The notes beneath the pieces were generated by a model. That model was given only the letters and a program-made list of their open reading frames with translations, had not been told where the DNA came from and searched no databases. A program made the position numbers and the translations under genes. From Qipengyuania profundimaris (GTDB lineage Bacteria > Pseudomonadota > Alphaproteobacteria > Sphingomonadales > Sphingomonadaceae): a stretch of 64,000 nt of DNA. Positions 8,672-18,399 of this stretch are shown piece after piece. The number at the start of each line of letters is the position of its first letter. Position 1 is the first letter of the stretch. The DNA lies in NCBI RefSeq assembly GCF_030717945.1, contig NZ_JAVAIM010000001.1:743131-807130 (forward strand), read 5' to 3'.

Positions 8672-9102
8672 GACGCGGGCAGCATCATTCGAAGCTGGCA
8701 TGGCTAGTCGGCGGAGGCTTGCTGGTCGCGGGCATTGCCGGGCTCGCGAGCGCCACCATCCCGCATGGCGAAACGCTGTGGCACATGATCGCGGCGCCGG
8801 AAGAAGACGGCCTCTGGCGCTTCGAGCGGATCGACGGGCGCGACGTATCGGGCGTCGGCTATTCGGTTCGCGTCCATTGGGGGGAAGTGTCCGGGTGGTA
8901 CAATGGCTGCAATTATTGCGGGACCAGCGGTGAGGGGATGACGATCTGCACCTTGCAGGCGTGTGTCGAGCAGCCCTCCGACCGGCTCTATTTCCGCTTT
9001 TCCCGTGAAAGTCCGCAAATGCGCGTCGACGGCGACCGAATGGTTTTGACCTTACCCGGTTATCGTGCCGAATTGGTCCGCTTCACCGAACGCGTAATCT
9101 AG
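8668..9102 (+). CDS. Membrane-anchored META/HslJ-like protein
   Basis: 144 aa, GTG start overlapping the DUF1905 stop. One N-terminal membrane segment (LAWLVGGGLLVAGIAGLASATI, residues about 10-31) puts the rest in the periplasm. The core reads GLWRFERIDGRDVSG, then VSGWYNGCNYCGTSGEG and ending LPGYRAELVRF. The W-x-x-x-x-I-D-G and S-G-x-x-x-G-C-N pattern matches META-domain proteins (HslJ type). Four Cys residues (NGCNYCG and TICTLQAC) may form disulfides. The function is unknown; the assignment to META is by motif only. Its stop overlaps the convergent VOC gene (CTAG, 9099-9102). Confidence 0.75.
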   Translation: MRRGQHHSKLAWLVGGGLLVAGIAGLASATIPHGETLWHMIAAPEEDGLWRFERIDGRDVSGVGYSVRVHWGEVSGWYNGCNYCGTSGEGMTICTLQACVEQPSDRLYFRFSRESPQMRVDGDRMVLTLPGYRAELVRFTERVI

Positions 9103-9464
9103 ACCCGCTGCATCAGCTCGATGCGGTTGCCGAAGGGGTCCGCGATGTCACCACGGATGAAGCCATCGAGTTTCTTGCCCTGCTTGAAGGGAATGCCCGC
9201 CAGTTCCAGCCGGGCGATCAGCGCGCGCAAATCCTTCACCAGCAGGGCCGGGTGTGCGCGCCGCGCAGGGAGGAAACCATCCTCAACCCCGCAATGGATC
9301 GCGACGCCGCCGCCTTCGAACCAGCAGCCGCCGTTGACCGCGAGGTGTGCAGGCTTGGCGATTTCGTCCAGCTCCATGATCTCGCCCCAGAACATTCGGG
9401 CGTGGGCTTCGCCGCCATGGGGCATGGCGAGCTGGATGTGGTCGATCCCGGCAAGCTGCGTCAC
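9099..9464 (-). CDS. VOC family (glyoxalase/dioxygenase-like) protein
   Basis: 121 aa single-domain vicinal-oxygen-chelate fold. It begins VTQLAGIDHIQLAMPHG and ends GIPFKQGKKLDGFIRGDIADPFGNRIELMQ, the usual VOC opening (GIDHIQL) and closing (DPFGNRIEL) with metal-ligand positions His in the first strand and Glu in IEL. The start is GTG 9464 within a GTGA overlap with the rel stop, so it is coupled to rel. The reaction is not predictable. Confidence 0.88.
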   Translation of the reverse strand: MTQLAGIDHIQLAMPHGGEAHARMFWGEIMELDEIAKPAHLAVNGGCWFEGGGVAIHCGVEDGFLPARRAHPALLVKDLRALIARLELAGIPFKQGKKLDGFIRGDIADPFGNRIELMQRV

Positions 9465-11551
9465 ACGCGCTCCGCCTGAGCGATGGAATCGCTGGCCCGC
9501 AGCGCACTGAGAATGCGCGTGAGGTGGGCGAGGTCCTGCACTTCGAGATCGATCTCGTAGGTCGTGAAGGGGTGGTCGAGCTGCGTCTGTTCGAGGCTTT
9601 TCACATTGACGTGGTTCTTGGCGAAGATGCCGGCCATCTCGGCCAGCGTGCCAGGCCGGTCGTACAGCGTCACCCGCATCCGCCCGACCGCCCCGCGCGA
9701 GCGCTTGTTCCAGGAGAGGTCCAGCCAGTCGGTATCGATCCCGCTCGCAAGCTGCGCGCAGTCGATCGCGTGGACTTCCACGCCTTCGCCCGGTTTGCGG
9801 ATGCCGACGATGCGGTCGCCGGGGACGGGATGGCAGCATTCGGCGAGCTGGAAGCCGACGCCGGGCGTCAGGCCGCGGATCGACAGCGCTTTGCCCTCGC
9901 GCGCCCAGTCGGGTTCTTCCGCCATGCCTTCGGTGCAGCCCGGCACCAGCGCTTCCATCACCGTGCGATCCTCGATGTTGGCGGCGCCGATGGCGTAGAA
10001 GAGGTCTTCCTCTTCCTCGAGCTCTAGCCGCTTGAGCGCATCGCGCGTGGCCTTTTTGCCGATCTTGGCCGGCACCCGAAGAGCGATCTCGTCGAACAGT
10101 TTCTTGCCGATCTCTGCGACTTCGGCGCGTTCTTTCAGGCGCACCGCGCGGCGGATCGAGGCACGCGCCTTGCCAGTGACGACGAAGCTCAGCCAGCTCA
10201 TCTGCGGATCGGCTTGATCGCTCTTGATGATCTCCACCACGTCGCCATTGTTGAGCTGTGTGCGCAGCGGCATGTGCCGCCCGTTGATCTTCGCGCCGAC
10301 GGTCTGCGCGCCGAGATCGGTGTGCACGGCGAAGGCGAAATCGACCGGGGTCGAGCCCTTGGGCAGCTGGAACAGCGCGCCTTTAGGCGTGAAGGCGAAG
10401 ATGCGATCTTGGTAGATCGCCATGCGGGTGTGCTCGAGCAGTTCTTCGGCATCGTGACTGGCGTCGACGATCTCGATCAAATCGCGCAACCAGCCGACCT
10501 GTCCGTCCGGCCGGTCGCCCTGCTTGTAGGCCCAGTGCGCGGCATAGCCGAACTCGTTGAGCTTGTGCATCTCGCGCGTGCGGATCTGCACCTCCACGCG
10601 CATCGACTTGCCGTAGATCAGCGAGGTGTGAAGGCTGCGATAGCCATTGGTCTTGGGCGTGGAGATGTAGTCTTTGAACTTGCCCGGCAGGAACTGCCAG
10701 GTCGTGTGCAGGACGCCCAACGCGCGGTAGCAATCGGCCACATCCTCGCAGATGATGCGGAACGCCATGATGTCGGTCACCTGCTCGAAACTCACGTGCC
10801 GCTCGGCCATCTTGCGCCAGATCGAATAGGGATGCTTCTCGCGGCCCGAGACTTCGGTGACGATGCCCGCTTCCGAAAGCGCATGCTTCATGTCGAGCGC
10901 GATGGCATCGACCTGGCCGCCGTCCTCGCTGCGGATCTGGTCGAGGCGCTGGGTGATCGTTTCGAAGGCTTCGGGCTCGAGCTGTTCGAAGGCGAGCATC
11001 TGCATCTCGCGCATGTATTCGTACATGCCCACACGCTCGGCCAGCGGGGCGTAGATATCCATCGTCTCGCGCGCGATGCGCTGGCGCTTTTCCGGCTTCT
11101 TGATGAAGTGGAGCGTGCGCATGTTGTGCAGCCGGTCGCCCAGCTTCACCAGCAGCACGCGAATGTCCTCGCTCATGGCGAGCAGGAACTTGCGCAAATT
11201 CTCCGCCGCGCGCTCGTTCTCGGGCATCTGCTCGATCTTGGAGAGCTTAGTCACGCCATCGACCAGCCGCGCGACGTCGGGTCCGAAATTCGCCTCGATA
11301 TCGTCAATCGTCGCCAGCGTGTCCTCCACTGTATCGTGGAGCAGGGCGGTCATGATCGTTTCCTGATCGAGCTTCAGGTCGGTCATCAGCCCCGCGACTT
11401 CGACCGGATGGCTGAAATAGGGGTCGCCGCTGGCGCGGGTCTGCGTGCCGTGCTTCTGCACCGTGTAGACATAGGCGCGGTTGAGCAGCGCCTCGTCGGC
11501 GTCGGGGTCGTATTCCTGGACCCGTTCAACAAGTTCGTACTGGCGCAACAT
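9461..11551 (-). CDS. rel: Bifunctional (p)ppGpp synthetase/hydrolase Rel (RSH)
   Basis: 696 aa stringent-response enzyme. Domains in order: HD hydrolase (HDTVEDT near residue 72, active), synthetase (residues about 230-350, with the PGKFKDYISTPKTNGYRSLHT and VEVQIRTREMHKLNEFG motifs), TGS (about 385-445, RIFAFTPKGALFQLPKGSTPVDFAFAVHTDLG), a zinc-finger region with LAECCHPVPGD, and a C-terminal ACT domain. The basic FKD motif instead of the EXDD of monofunctional RelA supports a bifunctional enzyme. I start at MLRQYELVERV (11551), where family homology begins; a longer frame to 11593 has no family match. A VOC gene follows with a 4-nt overlap. Confidence 0.96.
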   Translation of the reverse strand: MLRQYELVERVQEYDPDADEALLNRAYVYTVQKHGTQTRASGDPYFSHPVEVAGLMTDLKLDQETIMTALLHDTVEDTLATIDDIEANFGPDVARLVDGVTKLSKIEQMPENERAAENLRKFLLAMSEDIRVLLVKLGDRLHNMRTLHFIKKPEKRQRIARETMDIYAPLAERVGMYEYMREMQMLAFEQLEPEAFETITQRLDQIRSEDGGQVDAIALDMKHALSEAGIVTEVSGREKHPYSIWRKMAERHVSFEQVTDIMAFRIICEDVADCYRALGVLHTTWQFLPGKFKDYISTPKTNGYRSLHTSLIYGKSMRVEVQIRTREMHKLNEFGYAAHWAYKQGDRPDGQVGWLRDLIEIVDASHDAEELLEHTRMAIYQDRIFAFTPKGALFQLPKGSTPVDFAFAVHTDLGAQTVGAKINGRHMPLRTQLNNGDVVEIIKSDQADPQMSWLSFVVTGKARASIRRAVRLKERAEVAEIGKKLFDEIALRVPAKIGKKATRDALKRLELEEEEDLFYAIGAANIEDRTVMEALVPGCTEGMAEEPDWAREGKALSIRGLTPGVGFQLAECCHPVPGDRIVGIRKPGEGVEVHAIDCAQLASGIDTDWLDLSWNKRSRGAVGRMRVTLYDRPGTLAEMAGIFAKNHVNVKSLEQTQLDHPFTTYEIDLEVQDLAHLTRILSALRASDSIAQAERV

Positions 11552-11673
11552 CGCGAACAGGATGTGCGGATTCGTGCGCCTATTGCAACGCAAAAAAGCT
11601 GTGCGGTGTGATCGGGTTGCTCGGTGCGACCCGCATAGCTTGTTCTCGATCTATGTATGCCTAGAGTGAGCAA

Positions 11674-14600
11674 ATGGACAATGATGAGATTTCCGCTTCG
11701 GGCTGGCGCTTCGCAATTGATCGCGGCGGTACTTTCACGGACGTCGTAGCAACGACGCCTGACGGCAAGCTTGTGACTGACAAGCTGCTGTCAGAGAACC
11801 CCGGCTTCTATTCCGATGCAGCGAGCGAGGCGGTGCGGCGGCTGATGGCGGAGCACGGCGAGGGGCCGATCGTGGAAGTCCGCATCGGCACGACCGTTGC
11901 CACCAATGCGCTTCTGGAGCGGAAGGGCGAGCGGCTCGCGCTCGCCATCACGCGCGGGTTTGGCGATGCGCTGCGCATCGGCACGCAGGCGCGGCCCGAT
12001 ATTTTCGCGCGGCACATCATGCTGCCGGAGCAATTGCCCGCGCGGGTCGTGGAGGTCGAGGAGCGGGTGGCTGCGACTGGCGAAGTGCTGCTTCCGCTGG
12101 ACGAAAAGCAGGCACGCGCGCAATTCGCGGCGCTGCGTGAGGACGGTTTCGACGCCATCGCCATAGTGCTGATGCATGGCTGGCAGCACCGCGACCACGA
12201 GGCGCGACTTGCCGCGATCGCTCGCGAGCTCGGCTTCGCTCAAGTCAGCGTCAGCCATGAGGTCGCGCCGCTGATCCGGCTTATCCCGCGCGGCGATACG
12301 ACGGTCGTCGATGCCTATCTCTCGCCGGTCTTGCGGCGCTATACCGACAACCTGGAGGCGAGCCTCCCCGAAACCCGCACATTGCGCTTCATGCAGTCGA
12401 ATGGCGGGCTGGCGGAGGTCGGCGCGTTTCGCGGCAAGGACGCGATCCTTTCGGGTCCGGCCGGCGGCGTGGTCGGCATGGTCGCAGCGGGCGAGGCATT
12501 GGGCCACGGCAAGCTGATCGGCTTCGACATGGGCGGGACCAGTACCGACGTCGCGCATTACGCGGGCGAGTACGAGCTGACCGGCGACAGCGTGGTCGCG
12601 GGCGTGCGTGTCGCCGCGCCGATGATGCAGATCCATACGGTCGCGGCGGGCGGCGGCTCGGTCTGCCAGTTCGACGGTGCACGCTTTCGCGTCGGGCCGG
12701 ATAGCGCGGGCGCCGATCCCGGCCCCGCCTGCTATCGCAAGGGCGGCCCGCTGACGGTGACCGACTGCAACCTGTTCCTCGGGCGGATCGACCCGGCTTT
12801 CTTTCCAAGCGTCTTCGGCCCGGGCGGTGACGAACCGCTCGATCCCGCCGCCTCGCGGGCGCGGTTGGAGGAGGTGGCAGCCGCCATGCCGGATCCGCAG
12901 CCGCTGGAGAAGATCGCCGAAGGTTTCCTTGCCATCGCGGTCGACAGCATGGCCAATGCCATCCGCAAGATCAGCGTCGCACGCGGGCACGATGTAACCG
13001 GCTATGCGCTGGCCTGTTTCGGCGGTGCGGGCGGCCAGCACGCCTGCAAGGTCGCCGATGCGCTGGGCATGGAGACGGTGCTGGTGCATCCGCTCGCCGG
13101 AATTCTGTCCGCCTATGGCATCGGCCTCGCGCCGGTAAAGGCGATCCACGAGGTCAGCCTTGTGCGGCCATTGGTCGAGAGTTTCGATGCCGAACTCGCA
13201 GCCCTGCAAGACGAGGCGCGCGATGCGCTGATGCAGCAGGGGATCGCGAGGGACGCGATTGCACTCGAAAGCCGCGCCCGGTTGCGCTTCGAAGGGAGCG
13301 ACAGCCTGCTCGCAGTCGAGTGCGAGGATCGCGAGGCAATGGATACCGCTTTCCGCGCCCTGCACCGGCAGCGCTTCGGCTACTCCGATGCCTCAGCTCC
13401 CATCATCGTCGAAGCGCTCAGCGTCGAAGCGAGCGGGAATGCCGGTGGCCTCGGTGAAGCGCAGGCCGCTCCGGAGGCTGTCGGTGTACAGGCGTCGGGG
13501 AGCTGGCGGACCATCGAACGCGCTTCGATGGACGAAGGAGACGCAATCGAAGGGCCGGTCCTGATAATCGATCCCGGATCGACCACGGTGGTTGAGGAGG
13601 GATGGCAGGCACGCCTCGCCGAGGAAGGCAGCCTGGTCCTGACGCGCGCGCAGCCGATTGCGCGAGACCGGGCCGCGGGGACCGAAGCGGATCCGGTCCG
13701 CCTCGAAATCTTCAACAACCACTTCATGGCGATCGCCGAGGAAATGGGTGTCGTGCTGCAGTCGACCGCAACCTCGGTCAATATCAAGGAGCGGCTCGAT
13801 TTCTCCTGCGCGCTGTTCGACCGGCATGGTGCGTTGATCGCTAATGCGCCGCACATCCCGGTGCACCTCGGCAGCATGGGCGACAGTATCGCCCGGGTGA
13901 TCGAAACGCGCGGCGAAAAGCGCGACGGGCGCGGTTTCCGGCGCGGCGATGCCTATGTGCTGAACGATCCCTTCCGCGGCGGGACGCACTTGCCGGACAT
14001 CACGGTAATCGTCCCCGTATTCTACGATGAGGGTGGCGCCGAAGAACCGGAAGCTTTCGTCGCCGCGCGCGGGCATCATTCCGATATCGGCGGTATCGCT
14101 CCGGGCTCCATGCCGCCCGAAAGCCGCACTATCGAGCAGGAAGGCGTGCTGATCGACAATCTGCTGATGGTCGACGAGGGAGATTTTTGCGAAGCGGCGG
14201 TGCGTAAAGCTCTGGCCGACGCGAAATACCCCGCGCGCAATCCGCACCGCAATTTGTCGGACCTGCGTGCGCAGCTCGCCGCCTGCACACGCGGTGCAGA
14301 GCTGTTGCACGCGGCCGCAAGGGATCACGGTGCCGAGGTCCTGTCAGCCTACATGGGCCATGTTCTCGCCAACGCCGAAGAGAGCGTGCGGCGGTTGCTC
14401 GACCGGCTCGACGATGGCGAATTTGCGTATCCGATGGACAATGGCGCGGTGGTGCAAGTCGCGATCCGCATCGACCGCGAGGCGCGTTCAGCGGTGTTCG
14501 ATTTCACCGGCACGAGCGCAGAGCTGCCGAACAATTTCAACGCGCCGAAGTCGATCACCCGGGCGGCAGCGCTCTATGTCGTGCGCACGCTGATCGACGA

Positions 14601-15264
14601 TGCGATTCCGATGAATGACGGGTGCCTGCGACCGGTCGAGCTGATCGTGCCCGGGGGCTCGATGCTCAATCCCAGGCCGGGCGCTGCGGTCGTCGCCGGC
14701 AATGTCGAGACCAGCCAGGTTGTCACCGACGCGCTGTTTGCCGCGACGGGTCGGCTCGCGCCGAGCCAGGGGACGATGAACAATTTCACCTTCGGAAACG
14801 AGCGACACCAGTATTACGAGACCATCTGCGGCGGCTCCGGCGCAGGGCCGGATCACGACGGTACCAGCGCGGTGCAGACGCACATGACGAATTCGCGGCT
14901 CACCGATCCGGAAATTTTCGAAACGCGCCTGCCGGTGCGGCTGGAGCGTTTCGCAATCCGTCACGGGTCGGGAGGCGAGGGCGCGTATAGCGGTGGCGAC
15001 GGCGTCGAGCGCTGCGTCACGTTCCTCGAGCCGATCCGCGCGAATATCCTCGCCAATCGCAGGAAGGTTGCGCCGAAGGGAATCCGTGGCGGTGGCGATG
15101 CCAAGCCGGGTGCGAACTGGGTGGACCGCGTGGATGGTACGCGCGAGTCGCTCGATGCGACCGCTGCTGCCGACATGCAGCCGGGTGACCGGTTCACGAT
15201 CCTCACGCCGGGCGGTGGCGGGTTCGGAGCGGCGGCCGTTCCCGACCCGACCGGAAAGTCCTAG
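11674..15264 (+). CDS. 5-oxoprolinase (ATP-hydrolysing), fused HyuA-HyuB type
   Basis: 1196 aa, the length of eukaryotic-type fused 5-oxoprolinases, which open 5-oxo-L-proline to glutamate with ATP in glutathione/pyroglutamate turnover. The HyuA half (residues about 8-660) has [39 protein letters not shown] and [13 protein letters not shown]. The HyuB half (about 670-1190) has the [12 protein letters not shown] opening, [31 protein letters not shown] and [12 protein letters not shown]. In some bacteria the halves are separate; here they are one chain. It diverges from rel and converges with the GH3 gene, with overlapping stops (CTAG). Confidence 0.95.
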   Translation: MDNDEISASGWRFAIDRGGTFTDVVATTPDGKLVTDKLLSENPGFYSDAASEAVRRLMAEHGEGPIVEVRIGTTVATNALLERKGERLALAITRGFGDALRIGTQARPDIFARHIMLPEQLPARVVEVEERVAATGEVLLPLDEKQARAQFAALREDGFDAIAIVLMHGWQHRDHEARLAAIARELGFAQVSVSHEVAPLIRLIPRGDTTVVDAYLSPVLRRYTDNLEASLPETRTLRFMQSNGGLAEVGAFRGKDAILSGPAGGVVGMVAAGEALGHGKLIGFDMGGTSTDVAHYAGEYELTGDSVVAGVRVAAPMMQIHTVAAGGGSVCQFDGARFRVGPDSAGADPGPACYRKGGPLTVTDCNLFLGRIDPAFFPSVFGPGGDEPLDPAASRARLEEVAAAMPDPQPLEKIAEGFLAIAVDSMANAIRKISVARGHDVTGYALACFGGAGGQHACKVADALGMETVLVHPLAGILSAYGIGLAPVKAIHEVSLVRPLVESFDAELAALQDEARDALMQQGIARDAIALESRARLRFEGSDSLLAVECEDREAMDTAFRALHRQRFGYSDASAPIIVEALSVEASGNAGGLGEAQAAPEAVGVQASGSWRTIERASMDEGDAIEGPVLIIDPGSTTVVEEGWQARLAEEGSLVLTRAQPIARDRAAGTEADPVRLEIFNNHFMAIAEEMGVVLQSTATSVNIKERLDFSCALFDRHGALIANAPHIPVHLGSMGDSIARVIETRGEKRDGRGFRRGDAYVLNDPFRGGTHLPDITVIVPVFYDEGGAEEPEAFVAARGHHSDIGGIAPGSMPPESRTIEQEGVLIDNLLMVDEGDFCEAAVRKALADAKYPARNPHRNLSDLRAQLAACTRGAELLHAAARDHGAEVLSAYMGHVLANAEESVRRLLDRLDDGEFAYPMDNGAVVQVAIRIDREARSAVFDFTGTSAELPNNFNAPKSITRAAALYVVRTLIDDAIPMNDGCLRPVELIVPGGSMLNPRPGAAVVAGNVETSQVVTDALFAATGRLAPSQGTMNNFTFGNERHQYYETICGGSGAGPDHDGTSAVQTHMTNSRLTDPEIFETRLPVRLERFAIRHGSGGEGAYSGGDGVERCVTFLEPIRANILANRRKVAPKGIRGGGDAKPGANWVDRVDGTRESLDATAAADMQPGDRFTILTPGGGGFGAAAVPDPTGKS

Positions 15265-17294
15265 CTGTTGGCCGCTCCCTTCAGCGGCAAGATCTTTGCT
15301 TTGCCTGCACCGTTCATCGCGTCGGCAACCGGCTGCGGCAGCGCGATTTCGCCGATCCTGACCCGCGCTGCGCTGAAGCCCAGCCGGACTTCGTAGTCGC
15401 CCGCCTCGACCTTGAACCGGGCCTGCGCGTCATATTGCGCGAGCGCCTCGGCAGCGAGTTCGAATGAGACCTGGATGCTCTGGCCCGGTTCGAGCGCGAT
15501 CCTCTGGAACCCGCGGAGAACGGCCTCCCGCGATGCGTCGGGACCGTTGAGCCTGCGAAGGTAGAGCTGCAGCATCTCTTCGCCGCGCCGCTCGCCGATA
15601 TTCCGGAGGCGGGCGCTGGCAAGGATGCGGTCGGCGCCAAGCTCTAACGACAGATCGCCAAGCGTGAATTCGCCATACGACAAGCCATGTCCGAAGGGTA
15701 GGCGGACCTCTCCGCTGCGCGTCCTGATCGCATAGGGCAGACGTGCGGACGGCTCGCTTTGTCCGCTCAGTATCTCGGCGATCGCATGACCCGACTGCGT
15801 GCCCAGCGTTCCGGCATGGAGAATGCAGGGCAGCGGCTCTCCGCCGATATCGGGATCGCAGGGCCGCGAACCGAGCGTGACGAGGACAGTTCTCGGATTG
15901 GCGGCGCGCAATGTCTCGAGCAGCACCGTCTGCGCTTCGCCCAGCGGCTCGCCCGGTCGCTCGCTGCCCTGCCCGAGCACGGCCACCACTATTCCCGCAC
16001 GGCGCGCGGCTTCGCCGGCCATGCCGATGGCCATGCGATCGGCGTGGATCATCCTGTTGATGACCGACTGACCTTCGCGCAGGGCAAGGCCGGCCACGAA
16101 CTTGTGTGCGATGCCGAGCGCCTCGAGGCCATCGATGACGCTAGTCGCGTCGCCCCGGCTCCCGCTGGAAGAAAGCGAACGGTCGCGAGCTGCGCTGCCG
16201 ACCACGAGGACGTCTTCGCCGCCGGGCGACAACGGGAGCAGTCCGCCCTGGTTGCGGAGCAAGACGATCGACTTGCTCGCCAGATCGTGTGCCGGGTCTC
16301 GAAGGTCATTGGGCCTTGGCGGTGCAGCGGGCGCCACATCCTCCGACGGACGGAACAGCCCGAGATCGAATTTCGCCGCGAGAACCCGGCGCACGGCTTC
16401 GTCGAGCTCGCTGGCACCGATGCGCCCGTCCTCGACGGCCGCGACCAAGCGCTCTACCGACAGGCCGATGAAGGCCGGTCCGTCGGCGTGGTGTCCGGAT
16501 TTCTCTGCCAGTTGCGCCCAATCGGCCAGCAGGATCCCATCGAACCCGCCGGCGCGGCGCAGGTTTTTCAAAGCGTCGTTCGCGATCCGGGAGACGTTGC
16601 GCCGGCCTTGGCCTATCATATCGAGACCGATGGTCGCGGGAGCAGCCTGTTCGACCGTCTTGAGAATGGCGCGAAATTGTTCGCGCTCTCGCAGGCTGCC
16701 TTCTCCGCGACGTCCGGCCCTGTCGTTGAAGGCAAGATCGAGCGTGGCCAGAACCTGCCGCCGAAAGTCGCTGCGTTGCGCCTGCAATCCGCGTACGCGG
16801 CCAGCAGCGATCTGCTCTGCGAGCCAGGCGCTTTCGCCGAAAGACTGCTCGAAGCCGGCATCGGTGAGATAGTTTGCCGTCGCGAGGACCGGTGAAAAGG
16901 CCCAGTTCAGTCCAAGTGCGAGGTATTCTTCGGAAAGCGCCTCCTCGGCAGCAGCTACTGCTTCGGGGTTCCAGCTGGCGGCCATACCGACCGGGGCGGG
17001 CAGGCGACCGGGCAGCACCTGGGCCGGGTCGGCAGCGAAGAATAGCGGTATGCCGAGACGCGTTTCCTCGATCGCGATCTGTTGCAATTGGTGGGTGCGC
17101 ATGGCGCCGACCGGATCGATAAACCCGCTCACCAGCCCGCGTCGCAACTGGTCTATGCGCGTCGGATCGCTGCTCGCCGATCCATCCGGCAAGAGCACCA
17201 GTTGCCCCGCTTTTTCTTCCAGCGTCATGTAGTCGAGCAGGTCCTCGACGAACCTGACGCGCTCGGGAGCGGGAGTGAAGGGTGTTTGCGACAT
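15261..17294 (-). CDS. Divergent glycoside hydrolase family 3 protein
   Basis: 677 aa with GH3 architecture: an N-terminal barrel opening with MTLEEKAGQLVLL, the nucleophile-type motif FDGILLADWAQ (Asp258), a GH3 C-terminal domain (SIVLLRNQGGLLPLSPGGEDVLVVG) and a fibronectin-III-like tail. No signal peptide, so cytoplasmic unless exported otherwise. Odd points: the usual glucose-binding KHF/GR-D segment of the barrel is replaced by LATLDLAFND, and the RWGR region by ATANYLTDAGFEQSFGE. Activity on ordinary beta-glucosides is therefore doubtful; a changed substrate or a non-enzymatic role is possible. It diverges from the ArsR-methyltransferase regulator. Confidence 0.85.
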   Translation of the reverse strand: MSQTPFTPAPERVRFVEDLLDYMTLEEKAGQLVLLPDGSASSDPTRIDQLRRGLVSGFIDPVGAMRTHQLQQIAIEETRLGIPLFFAADPAQVLPGRLPAPVGMAASWNPEAVAAAEEALSEEYLALGLNWAFSPVLATANYLTDAGFEQSFGESAWLAEQIAAGRVRGLQAQRSDFRRQVLATLDLAFNDRAGRRGEGSLREREQFRAILKTVEQAAPATIGLDMIGQGRRNVSRIANDALKNLRRAGGFDGILLADWAQLAEKSGHHADGPAFIGLSVERLVAAVEDGRIGASELDEAVRRVLAAKFDLGLFRPSEDVAPAAPPRPNDLRDPAHDLASKSIVLLRNQGGLLPLSPGGEDVLVVGSAARDRSLSSSGSRGDATSVIDGLEALGIAHKFVAGLALREGQSVINRMIHADRMAIGMAGEAARRAGIVVAVLGQGSERPGEPLGEAQTVLLETLRAANPRTVLVTLGSRPCDPDIGGEPLPCILHAGTLGTQSGHAIAEILSGQSEPSARLPYAIRTRSGEVRLPFGHGLSYGEFTLGDLSLELGADRILASARLRNIGERRGEEMLQLYLRRLNGPDASREAVLRGFQRIALEPGQSIQVSFELAAEALAQYDAQARFKVEAGDYEVRLGFSAARVRIGEIALPQPVADAMNGAGKAKILPLKGAANS

Positions 17295-17395
17295 TGCCCG
17301 CCGGTGATCGCGGGGAATGGTAAATATCCGGTTTGCAATTGCCGCTTGCTGCGACAGGCCGTGCTTCGGCAGCGACCCTTCCGTAGAGATTTACA

Positions 17396-17417
17396 GATAT
17401 AAAAATATCTTTATATC
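17396..17417. promoter_or_regulatory. Candidate ArsR-type operator before the methionine operon
   Basis: GATATAAA-N6-TTTATATC, perfect 8-bp inverted arms, with a second nested perfect palindrome AGATAT-AAAA-ATATCT at 17395-17410. It lies 10 bp before the regulator ATG (17428) and is strikingly AT-rich in this GC-rich sequence. The two overlapping symmetries resemble ArsR/SmtB-family operators. Autorepression of the methionine operon is inferred. Confidence 0.7.
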
Positions 17418-17427
17418 CCCTGCAGGA

Positions 17428-18399
17428 ATGCACACCGAAACCCTCTTCCGCGCGCTGGCCGACCCTACGCGCCTCAGGATCCTGCGGCTGCTGGGGTCGA
17501 TGGAACTTGCCGTGGGGGAGGTGGCGCAGGTGCTCGGCCAGAGCCAGCCGCGGGTTTCGCGCCATATCGGCATCCTGTGCGACGCCGGTCTTGCCGAGCG
17601 GCGGCGCGAGGGCAGCTGGACTTTCGTTCGTGCAGGATCGACTACAGCCGGAGAGCCATCGCTTTCCGGAGGTGCCATCCGTTTGCTCGACGTTGCGGAA
17701 CACGCGGACAACGATTTTGCCGATCTATGCGCCTCCGATCGGCGCAAGCTCGCCGAAATCCGCGAAACCCGCGAAGCCGAGGCGCAGGCCTATTTCGCCC
17801 GCCACGCGCACGATTGGGATGAATTGCGCCGCCTGCACAGCTCGGACGAAGCGATCGAAAGCGCTCTGGACGCAGCCTTGGGCAGCGCCCCGCTCGGTCG
17901 TTTGCTCGATATCGGCACGGGAACCGGGCGCATGGCCGAGCTCTTTGCCGAGCGCGCCGAGCACATCGTGGCTCTGGACAAGAGCCTTGCGATGCTGCGC
18001 GTGGCGCGAGCGAAACTTCAGAACCTGCCGACCCATCGGGTCGAACTCGTCCAGGGCGATTTCGGATCGCTCCCCTTTGCCGGGGCTAGCTTCGACACGG
18101 TGCTGTTCCATCAAGTGCTTCATTTCGCCCAGGCTCCGCGCGCCGCCCTGGCAGAGGCTGCGCGGGTCACGTCTCCGGGCGGGCGTATCGCGATCGTCGA
18201 TTTCGCCGCCCACCAGCGCGAGGAACTGCGTGAGCGCTACGCTCATGCCCGCCTCGGCTTCGGTGACGCGCAAATGCGTGACCTGCTGCAAGACGCCGGC
18301 TTCGTCCCTGGCGAGACCGCCGCCCTGGAGGATGGCGAGCTGGTCGTGAAAATCTGGATCGCAGAGCGCGATGCCGAAGCAAGAAAGGCCGTATCGTGA
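17428..18399 (+). CDS. ArsR-family regulator fused to a SAM-dependent methyltransferase domain
   Basis: 323 aa. N-terminal winged HTH (residues 1-85: LFRALADPTRLRILRLLGSMELAVGEVAQVLGQSQPRVSRHIGILCDAGL), then a class I methyltransferase fold with motif I LLDIGTGTGRMAELF (about residue 160) and VALDKSLAMLRVAR. Fusions of this kind are known regulators of methionine/SAM-cycle genes in proteobacteria (SahR/SamR group), sensing SAM or SAH through the methyltransferase-like domain. It heads metF-metH and overlaps metF by GTGA, which supports that role. I start at MHTETLF, preceded by GCAGGA and an operator-like palindrome; an upstream frame to 17317 runs through that palindrome and is unlikely. Confidence 0.92.
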   Translation: MHTETLFRALADPTRLRILRLLGSMELAVGEVAQVLGQSQPRVSRHIGILCDAGLAERRREGSWTFVRAGSTTAGEPSLSGGAIRLLDVAEHADNDFADLCASDRRKLAEIRETREAEAQAYFARHAHDWDELRRLHSSDEAIESALDAALGSAPLGRLLDIGTGTGRMAELFAERAEHIVALDKSLAMLRVARAKLQNLPTHRVELVQGDFGSLPFAGASFDTVLFHQVLHFAQAPRAALAEAARVTSPGGRIAIVDFAAHQREELRERYAHARLGFGDAQMRDLLQDAGFVPGETAALEDGELVVKIWIAERDAEARKAVS

